Shown: positions 58,566 to 64,000 of the stretch, piece by piece
Layout: each line of letters opens with the position of its first letter
Position numbering within the stretch: the stretch's first letter is position 1
DNA from: Candidatus Omnitrophota bacterium
GTDB taxonomy: Bacteria > Omnitrophota > Gorgyraeia > Gygaellales > JAQTUX01
Direction of reading: 5' to 3'
DNA: 64,000 nt
Assembly: GCA_028707125.1 (NCBI GenBank)
Contig: JAQTUX010000001.1
Coordinates: 928,023 to 992,022 of the forward strand
Translations under genes and position numbers: made by a program
The notes under the pieces: generated by a model
The model's input: the letters and a program-made list of their open reading frames with translations, nothing else
The model's database searches: none
What the model was told of the DNA's origin: nothing

Positions 58566-59398
58566 GATTATTCAGGAAAGTAGCGATAGTAGGGGTTGGC
58601 TTGATCGGCGGCTCAATAGGCCTTGAAATAAAAAAGAGGTCTTTGGCAGGAGAGGTCATTGGCATGGCGCGCCATAGGCGCACCCTCAGCATCGCCAGGA
58701 AAAGAGGCGCTATTGACAGGGGCGTATCCGGCCTTGAAGAAATTAAGGACGCCGACCTTGTTATTCTCGCCGCGCCTGTCGGCACTATCATAAATATGGC
58801 CCCGCGATTATCCAAGGTCTTGAAGCGGGGTTGTATCGTAAGCGACGTGGGCAGCACCAAGGCATCCATCGTAGAGAAGATGGAACGGCTCCTGCCGCGG
58901 GGCATTGATTTTGTGGGAGCGCATCCTCTGGCGGGAATGGAGAAGCGGGGAATATCCAACGCGCGGCTGGGGCTTTTTAAGGGCTCTATATGCGTTTTAT
59001 GCCGGGCAAAGAATACAAGACAAGGGTCGGTTTTGAAAATAGGCAGGTTATGGCGCCTTTTGGGAAGCAGGGTTTGGGTCACATCGCCGAAAAACCACGA
59101 CAGGACTCTCGCGTTTGCCAGCCATCTGCCCCATATAGCGGCCTTTAGTCTGGTTAACGCGGTACCTGCCGCCTGCCTGAGATTTTCCTCCGGCGGATTC
59201 AAGGATACCACGCGCATAGCCTTATCTGACGAGGAGATCTGGAAAGACATCTTTATCAGCAATAAGAAATATGTTACGGAATCCATTGAGTCGTATCAGG
59301 AAAAGATCGCGCAATTCAAGTCGGCTCTGCGTTCCAGCGATAGATCGCGCTTATCGCGCCTCATAAAGCAGGCCAGGAGTAAGAGAAGTTTAATATAA
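58562..59398 (+). CDS. tyrA: Prephenate (arogenate) dehydrogenase
   Basis: A 278-aa NAD(P)-dependent enzyme of tyrosine synthesis: Rossmann '[17 protein letters not shown]' (8-24), '[15 protein letters not shown]', '[18 protein letters not shown]' with the active-site His, and '[12 protein letters not shown]'. It has no ACT domain and so is regulated mainly upstream. It is the last gene of the aromatic cluster. aroA, which often comes next before cmk, is missing. Confidence 0.95.
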   Translation: MRLFRKVAIVGVGLIGGSIGLEIKKRSLAGEVIGMARHRRTLSIARKRGAIDRGVSGLEEIKDADLVILAAPVGTIINMAPRLSKVLKRGCIVSDVGSTKASIVEKMERLLPRGIDFVGAHPLAGMEKRGISNARLGLFKGSICVLCRAKNTRQGSVLKIGRLWRLLGSRVWVTSPKNHDRTLAFASHLPHIAAFSLVNAVPAACLRFSSGGFKDTTRIALSDEEIWKDIFISNKKYVTESIESYQEKIAQFKSALRSSDRSRLSRLIKQARSKRSLI

Positions 59399-59537
59399 AC
59401 ATTAATTACCAATTCACCAATGACCAAATCCCAATAAATGTCCAATTATCCAATTCCCAATTTTTCTCATTGGACATTGGTAATTGGTAATTTATTTGTC
59501 ATTGGTAATTGGTCATTGGAAATTTAATTTACTAGGT
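59399..59537 (+). repeat. AT-rich inverted low-complexity repeat (ACCAATGA type)
   Basis: The left half is dense in CCAAT/ACCAATGACC motifs and the right half in their complements (GGTAATTGGT, GTCATTGG), giving a large imperfect foldback between tyrA and cmk. No coding potential is seen. A weak promoter for cmk could lie here. Confidence 0.75.
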
Positions 59538-60194
59538 ATGATAATCGCCATAGACGGACCGGCGGGGGCAGGCAAGAGTACCGTCGCCAAAAAATTAGCC
59601 CAGAGATTGGGCTTTATTTATATTGATACCGGAGCGATGTACCGAGCAGTCACTCTGAAGCTGCTGGAGGGCCGCGTAGACATAAAAGACGAGAAGGCGG
59701 TTGTTGAGGCGGCAAGGAGCTGCAAGATCGGACTGAAGAATCCGCCCGGAGGCGGCCTCCAGGTATTTCTTGATTCAGCGGATGTTTCTCAGCAGATAAG
59801 GCAGCCGCGCATAACGGAATTCGTCTCCGATGTGGCCAGGATAAAAGAGGTAAGGTCTGTAATGCTGGGTTTGCAAAGGAAGGCGGGCGAGGGCAAAGAC
59901 GCTGTTATTGACGGCAGGGATATCGGGACCGTGGTCTTTCCCGGCGCCGAGAAGAAATTTTATATTGACGCGGATTTTCAGGAGAGGGTAGAGCGGCGTT
60001 TCAAAGAGCTGGCGGCGGCAGGGCAGGATGTGAGCCGCGGCAGCGTGGAGAAAGATCTGCGTAACAGAGATAGTATAGATTCAAACCGCGAGGTAGCGCC
60101 GTTGAAAAAGGCCGATGACGCGGTTCGTATTGACACGACGAATATGACGATAGAGGAAGTCGTCAATACTCTATTTAACCAAGTTTTAGCGTAA
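59538..60194 (+). CDS. cmk: Cytidylate kinase
   Basis: A 218-aa (d)CMP kinase with P-loop 'GPAGAGKST' (about 7-15), 'YIDTGAMYRAVTLK' and 'DGRDIGTVVFPGAEKKFYIDA'. I chose ATG 59538, giving the usual MIIAIDGP start. A longer in-frame start at 59484 would translate the AT-rich repeat and is rejected. It is followed by the second low-complexity repeat and lepA. Confidence 0.95.
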   Translation: MIIAIDGPAGAGKSTVAKKLAQRLGFIYIDTGAMYRAVTLKLLEGRVDIKDEKAVVEAARSCKIGLKNPPGGGLQVFLDSADVSQQIRQPRITEFVSDVARIKEVRSVMLGLQRKAGEGKDAVIDGRDIGTVVFPGAEKKFYIDADFQERVERRFKELAAAGQDVSRGSVEKDLRNRDSIDSNREVAPLKKADDAVRIDTTNMTIEEVVNTLFNQVLA

Positions 60195-60307
60195 AACGTA
60201 AAGCGAAAAGCGCAAAACTAAAGTGTAAAACTTAAAACTATATAACAAAAACTTTAAACTTTACGTTTTGGTTTTACGCTTTGCGCTTTACACTTTTCAC
60301 TTTCATT
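60195..60307 (+). repeat. AT-rich inverted low-complexity repeat (AAAACGTAAAGCG type)
   Basis: The left half contains GTAAAACGTAAAGCG and AAAGCGCAAAAC. The right half has the complements (GTTTTACGCTTTGCGCTTTAC). The whole cmk-lepA spacer can fold back on itself. No Shine-Dalgarno sequence precedes lepA. Confidence 0.75.
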
Positions 60308-62104
60308 ATGGATAAATCACTTATTCGCAACTTCAGCATAATTGCCCACATTGACCACGGTAAATCAACGCTTGCCGACAGGATCCTTGAGTTTACCGGA
60401 GCCGTGGACATGGGGCATACCAACGACCAGCTGTTGGACGATATGGACCTGGAGCGTGAGCGCGGTATCACCATTAAGGCGTCTATGGTGAGGATAGATT
60501 ACCATTCAAAGGGCGGCAGCGATTTTATATTGAATCTTATAGATACGCCCGGGCACGTTGATTTCAGCTATGAGGTCTCAAAGTCGCTTGCCGCCTGCGA
60601 GGGCACGCTGCTTGTGGTGGATGCCACCCAGGGCATAGAGGCGCAGACAGTGGCGAATTATCTCCTGGCGAAGGAGAACCGCCTTAAGATAATACCCGTG
60701 GTCAACAAGATAGACCTGGGCAGCGCGGATATAGAGCGCACCTGCCTTCAGTTGATGGAGATGTTCCATTTCAACGAGGAAGAAATAATCCTCGCCTCCG
60801 CGAAGACCGGTGAAGGGATAGAAGAGATACTGGAAAGGGTGATCGGTTATTTTCCCGCCCCAAAAGGGAATGAGAACGCGCCCCTCAAGGCGCTGGTGTT
60901 TGATTCGCGTTACGATACATTCAGGGGCGTCTACGTTTACGTCAAGGTGATAGACGGCAGGATCACGCCGGACCTTTCCCTGCGGTTGATGCAATCCAAT
61001 AAGGTATATAAAGTTGAAGAGTTGGGGGTCTTCTATAATCTTAAGTTCGTAAAAGTAGATTCACTTGGCTGCGGCGAGGTCGGGTATATCCTGGCAAACA
61101 TCCGCGACCCCGCCGAAATAGTCATAGGCGATACGCTTACCAACGAGGCCCAGCCGGCTGATTCCGTTCTACCCGGTTACAAGAAAATGAACCCGCTTGT
61201 TTTTTGCGGCATATATCCGGTGAATGCCGGCGACTTTAACGGGCTGCGCGATGCCATAGATAAACTGAAGCTTTCCGACGCTTCCTTTATTTTTGAACCC
61301 GAGTATTCGGCTTCTTTCGGCCACGGCTTCCGCTGCGGATTTCTGGGGCTGCTGCATATGGAGATAGTCCACGAGCGCCTGCAGAGGGAATATGACCTGA
61401 ATTTAATACTCACCCTCCCCAATGTTGTCTACAAGGTGATAAACCGCAAAGGAGAGACAAAAGATGTTGACTGCCCGCAGGAGCTGCCTGCCCCTCCCGA
61501 TATACAGGAGGTCAAGGAACCGTTCGTGTCAATGATGTTCATAGTCCCGGTTGAGTCAATAGACCCTGTATGCGAGATCGCCAAATCGCGAAGAGGTGTA
61601 TATAAATCCACGGAGTTCATAGGGCAGGACAGGGTAAAGCTGATATTTGAAATGCCTTTATCCGAGATAATCGTTGACTTTTATGATAAAATAAAGTCCA
61701 TGACCAAGGGGTATGGCTCCATAGATTATGAATTTACGGATTACCGCCCCACTGAGATCGTGCGGCTTGATATCCTGCTTAACGGCGTGATCTGCGACGC
61801 GTTTTCTTCTCTGACCCACAAAAGCAAGGCGCAGTCAAAGGGCAGGGGGATCGTTGAAAAACTTAAGGAGTTGATACCGCGCCAGCTCTTTGAGATCAGC
61901 GTCCAGGCGGCGGTGGGCTCTCAGGTGCTGGCGGCCGAGAAGATAAGGTCTGTGGGTAAACACGTGACCGCGAAGTGCTATGGCGGCGATATCACAAGAA
62001 AAAGGAAGCTTTGGGAAAAACAGAAAATGGGCAAGAAGAGGATGAAACAATTCGGCAAGGTAGAGATACCGCAGGAGGCCTTTTTGGAGGTATTAAAGAT
62101 ATGA
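60308..62104 (+). CDS. lepA: Elongation factor 4 (LepA) GTPase
   Basis: A 598-aa translational GTPase of normal length. G motifs: 'AHIDHGKST' (11-19), 'ERERGITIKA', 'DTPGHVDF' and 'NKIDL'. The C-terminal LepA-specific region includes 'LTHKSKAQSKGRGIVEKLKELIPRQLF' and 'AKCYGGDITRKRKLWEKQKMGKKRMKQFG'. ATG 60308 gives the family start MDKSLIRNFSIIAH; an upstream TTG at 60281 falls in the repeat. It overlaps lepB by 4 nt. Confidence 0.97.
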   Translation: MDKSLIRNFSIIAHIDHGKSTLADRILEFTGAVDMGHTNDQLLDDMDLERERGITIKASMVRIDYHSKGGSDFILNLIDTPGHVDFSYEVSKSLAACEGTLLVVDATQGIEAQTVANYLLAKENRLKIIPVVNKIDLGSADIERTCLQLMEMFHFNEEEIILASAKTGEGIEEILERVIGYFPAPKGNENAPLKALVFDSRYDTFRGVYVYVKVIDGRITPDLSLRLMQSNKVYKVEELGVFYNLKFVKVDSLGCGEVGYILANIRDPAEIVIGDTLTNEAQPADSVLPGYKKMNPLVFCGIYPVNAGDFNGLRDAIDKLKLSDASFIFEPEYSASFGHGFRCGFLGLLHMEIVHERLQREYDLNLILTLPNVVYKVINRKGETKDVDCPQELPAPPDIQEVKEPFVSMMFIVPVESIDPVCEIAKSRRGVYKSTEFIGQDRVKLIFEMPLSEIIVDFYDKIKSMTKGYGSIDYEFTDYRPTEIVRLDILLNGVICDAFSSLTHKSKAQSKGRGIVEKLKELIPRQLFEISVQAAVGSQVLAAEKIRSVGKHVTAKCYGGDITRKRKLWEKQKMGKKRMKQFGKVEIPQEAFLEVLKI

Positions 62105-62676
62105 AAAACAGGGCCTGGCCTGTAATAAAAGAGTGGCTTGAGGCGCTGGTGGTAGCGGCAGCGATCGCTTTTCTTATCAGCACATTCATAGTTCAATTGT
62201 TCAAGATACCCACCGGCTCTATGACTCCGACGCTGCAGGCGGGCGACAGGATAGTAGTGAATAAATTCATATACGGGGCGAAACTCCCTTTTGTTTTTAA
62301 GAATATCCCCGCGTTGAGGCCGCCCAAGAGAGGCGACATCATGGTGTTTATTTTCCCCGGGGCGGATAAGAAGGACTATATAAAGCGCGTTATTGCCCTG
62401 CCGGGAGAGTCCGTAGAAATAAAGGGCGGTATGGTATATATAAACGGCCGGCCGCTCAAGGATGAGCCGTTTAACAGAGTGTATTATTATAGCAAAGGAG
62501 ATTTTTCCAGGGAAGGGCATAAACTTGTGGTGCCGGAGAATTCTTTTTTTGTATTGGGCGATAACAGCGCCATCTCTTTTGATTCCAGATGGTGGGGGTG
62601 CGTGGACAGGAAGTATGTATTAGGCAAGGCCATAGCAATATTCTGGCCGCCGTTCAGGATAAGGATACTCAAGTGA
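62101..62676 (+). CDS. lepB: Signal peptidase I
   Basis: A 191-aa membrane protease that cleaves exported preproteins. It has one N-terminal membrane anchor (about 14-33), catalytic Ser40 in 'IPTGSMTPTLQAGD', catalytic Lys95 in 'DYIKRVIALPGE', and 'GDNSAISFDSRWWG'. The lepA-lepB overlap (ATGA) is a common pairing. It serves the many signal-peptide proteins in this window; pilins and the lipoprotein use other peptidases. Confidence 0.96.
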   Translation: MKNRAWPVIKEWLEALVVAAAIAFLISTFIVQLFKIPTGSMTPTLQAGDRIVVNKFIYGAKLPFVFKNIPALRPPKRGDIMVFIFPGADKKDYIKRVIALPGESVEIKGGMVYINGRPLKDEPFNRVYYYSKGDFSREGHKLVVPENSFFVLGDNSAISFDSRWWGCVDRKYVLGKAIAIFWPPFRIRILK

Positions 62677-63236
62677 ATATCGCCAATAAGATATCTTTAT
62701 TCAGGGTATTGAGCGTACCTTTCTTTATCGCCTGCCTGATCTACTATGTCCCTGAAAAGGATTACCTCAGGTTCTTCGCGCTGGGCATATTTTTCCTCGC
62801 CGTTATTTCCGACGCCATTGACGGATACATAGCCAGGAAGGCAAAATTAAAGACAAAGGCCGGCGCTATACTTGACCCGCTTGCCGACAAATTGCTTCTT
62901 TTGAGCGCGTTTATCTGCCTGTATCTGATTAGGGGTTTCCCCGGGGGCATAAGCTTGCCGGTATGGGTCACGCTGATGGTCGTCAGCCGCGATTGCATCA
63001 TACTTTTAGGGGCGGTGGTGATTTACGTTGTAAAACAGTCCATTGAGATCGTGCCTACAAAATGGGGGAAGATCACCACCATTTTTCAGATGCTTACCGT
63101 TATGGTCGTATTATTGCAATGGAGATACTCTTTTTCTGTATGGTATATCGCTTCCGTATTTACATTGATCTCCGGGTTTGACTACGTGAGAAGAGGTTTC
63201 AAGATATTGTATCCGCCTTCGCCCGTCAATGAGTAA
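62673..63236 (+). CDS. pgsA: CDP-diacylglycerol-glycerol-3-phosphate 3-phosphatidyltransferase
   Basis: A 187-aa membrane enzyme of phosphatidylglycerol synthesis. The CDP-alcohol phosphatidyltransferase motif is intact: D47-x2-D50-G51-x2-A54-R55-x8-G64-x3-D68-x3-D72. Several hydrophobic helices follow. GTG 62673 overlaps the lepB stop (GTGA) and gives the family-like start MNIANKISLFRVLSVPF. The longer in-frame start inside lepB is rejected. Confidence 0.94.
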   Translation: MNIANKISLFRVLSVPFFIACLIYYVPEKDYLRFFALGIFFLAVISDAIDGYIARKAKLKTKAGAILDPLADKLLLLSAFICLYLIRGFPGGISLPVWVTLMVVSRDCIILLGAVVIYVVKQSIEIVPTKWGKITTIFQMLTVMVVLLQWRYSFSVWYIASVFTLISGFDYVRRGFKILYPPSPVNE

Positions 63237-63861
63237 AGTATTCCTCGCGGTAATTATCAGTTATCTTATCGGTTCCATCCCTACCGCTTATATATTCGGC
63301 CGTCTGGTCAAAGGCGTAGATATACGCGAATACGGCTCAGGCAATGTGGGCGCCACAAACGCCTTCCGGGTCCTGGGGAAGCTGCCGGGAGCCATAGTCC
63401 TGCTTCTAGATATCTTCAAGGGGTTGTTTGTCGTTGTTTTCCTGGCGGGATATCTTATGCCTTCCGCGGATATTTTAAGCGCGAATACGTTCAGGATCGT
63501 CACGGGCATCTGCGCTATCAGCGGGCATAACTGGACGATATTCTTGAATTTCAAGGGAGGCAAGGGTGTCGCGGCCAGCCTTGGTGTTTTGATCGGCATA
63601 TGCGTAATGAACCCTTCTCTTTGGATAGTTATCGGCTTATCGTTACTAGTATGGCTGACAGTTTTTCTCCTATCGCGCATAATCTCACTTTCTTCAATAG
63701 CCGCCTCCGCGGCGCTTCCTGTATTTACCGCGCTTTTCAAATCGTCCCCGGAACTGCTTATTCTCTCTCTGTTGTTGTGCGCGCTTTCCCTTTGGCGCCA
63801 CAAAGCCAATATCAAACGCCTGATTGAAGGCAGCGAGCCCCGCCTGAAAACGCTTTCATAA
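63229..63861 (+). CDS. plsY: Acyl-phosphate:glycerol-3-phosphate acyltransferase
   Basis: A 210-aa polytopic membrane protein making lysophosphatidate, the first step of phospholipid synthesis. 'YLIGSIPTAYIFGRLVKGVDIREYGSGNVGATNAFRVLG', 'GHNWTIFLNFKGGKGVAASLG' and 'WRHKANIKRLIEGSE' are the three conserved loops. It overlaps pgsA by 8 nt. It is the last gene of the lepA-lepB-pgsA-plsY run. Confidence 0.96.
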   Translation: MSKVFLAVIISYLIGSIPTAYIFGRLVKGVDIREYGSGNVGATNAFRVLGKLPGAIVLLLDIFKGLFVVVFLAGYLMPSADILSANTFRIVTGICAISGHNWTIFLNFKGGKGVAASLGVLIGICVMNPSLWIVIGLSLLVWLTVFLLSRIISLSSIAASAALPVFTALFKSSPELLILSLLLCALSLWRHKANIKRLIEGSEPRLKTLS

Positions 63862-63877
63862 TCCACCTGATATACCC

Positions 63878-63905
63878 TTGTTTTGCCTCTATATATAGGT
63901 ATACT
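63878..63905 (+). promoter_or_regulatory. Possible promoter of the gene starting at the window end
   Basis: TTGTTT (63878-63883), a 16-nt spacer and TATACT (63900-63905), in an AT-rich stretch after plsY. Confidence 0.45.
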
Positions 63906-63953
63906 TTTAATAGAGATATCTATATATCCCCACCAGCCATAAAGGAGGTTTGA

Positions 63954-63981
63954 CCCTTATGTCCGGGATCCGGCATAAGGG
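63954..63981 (+). repeat. Hairpin spanning a putative start codon
   Basis: CCCTTATG-T-CCGG pairs with CCGG-CATAAGGG, 12 bp with one bulged T. It would enclose the ATG at 63959. Confidence 0.6.
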
Positions 63982-64000
63982 GATAGGGGATAACGGCCGG
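63959..64000 (+). CDS. Possible start of a new gene, cut by the window end
   Basis: AAAGGAGG (63941-63948) lies 10 nt before ATG 63959, downstream of a candidate promoter, and the frame (MSGIRHKGIGDNGR) is open to the window edge. Only 14 codons are visible, so no product can be named. Confidence 0.35.
   Translation, partial: MSGIRHKGIGDNGR

Noticed and set aside
61975-62100. Longer lepB start within lepA
   Set aside because: The extension would overlap lepA by over 120 nt with a charged, non-family sequence; ATG 62101 gives the normal signal peptidase start and an ATGA overlap.

Overview
The window is a contiguous, densely coded, almost entirely plus-strand stretch of a bacterial chromosome with about 50% G+C by eye. 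The gene content points to a diderm (Gram-negative-type) deep-branching bacterium. There is a secretin with a complete type IV pilus/type II secretion-like assembly set, a TolQ/ExbD/TonB-like energised envelope module, lipoproteins and signal peptidase I. Lysine and meso-DAP are made through the DapL aminotransferase route. My best guess is a member of Candidatus Omnitrophota or a neighbour in the PVC/Omnitrophota region. This is inferred from gene order and style, because no 16S rRNA is present.

Layout. (1) 1-5516: the 3' part of a giant exported protein with Ig-like repeats followed by eight copies of a WEF...GW beta-rich module. (2) 5624-7313: three small envelope genes (SurA-N-like lipoprotein, HAMP membrane protein, secreted HExxH protein). 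(3) 7338-8171: rplM-rpsI, closed by a terminator. (4) 8273-23646: a long biosynthetic block running argC-J-B-D-F, an unknown secreted protein, argG-H, lysA-dapF-A-B-L, folK-panC, an aspartate dehydrogenase and a duplicated mini-protein. It makes arginine, DAP/lysine, and folate and pantothenate intermediates. (5) 23721-26504: uvrA. (6) 26569-30945: a TPR protein, TolQ, ExbD, a TonB-like protein and a zinc-ribbon microprotein. (7) 31013-42412: a winged-helix protein, a pseudopilin, an HTH protein, then pilM/N-pilO-pilP-secretin-pilB/gspE-pilC/gspF, four pilin-like genes and a large secreted protein that may be displayed on the pilus. (8) 42590-50222: tRNA-Ala, AMMECR1, rsmE, mtaB, cvpA, a NIF3-family protein, dnaG and rpoD. 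(9) 50375-52347: tRNA-Met/Ile2, tRNA-Val, a C4 zinc-ribbon coiled-coil protein, RNase HI and RNase P RNA. (10) 52373-63861: a secreted protein, yebC-ruvC-ruvA-scpB, the aromatic amino acid set pheA-hisC-aroF-tyrA, then cmk, lepA, lepB, pgsA and plsY. The window ends at a probable new promoter and start codon.

Most genes are translationally coupled through ATGA or similar overlaps. Three conserved genes (rplM, uvrA, cvpA) have consensus sigma-70-type promoters whose -10 box ends only 7-10 nt before the ATG, with no Shine-Dalgarno sequence. They are candidates for leaderless or near-leaderless transcripts. In two places a promoter -35 box is embedded in the preceding terminator.

The non-coding space is rich in small palindromic repeats. 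A CCTTCG...CTCAGG hairpin family flanks tRNA-Ala as an inverted pair, sits inside the RNase P RNA, and apparently invaded the 3' end of dnaG. An 83-bp element with 13-bp terminal inverted repeats precedes gspE. A matched pair of CACTTACGTG hairpins brackets argG-argH, and argH is much more AT-rich than its neighbours. The least explained coding elements are the giant modular protein, the 81-aa protein with a duplicated GYLY-DKKGDVSCAKM motif and the strongest ribosome binding site in the window, the 5.6-7.3 kb envelope trio, and the secreted protein at the end of the pilus cluster.
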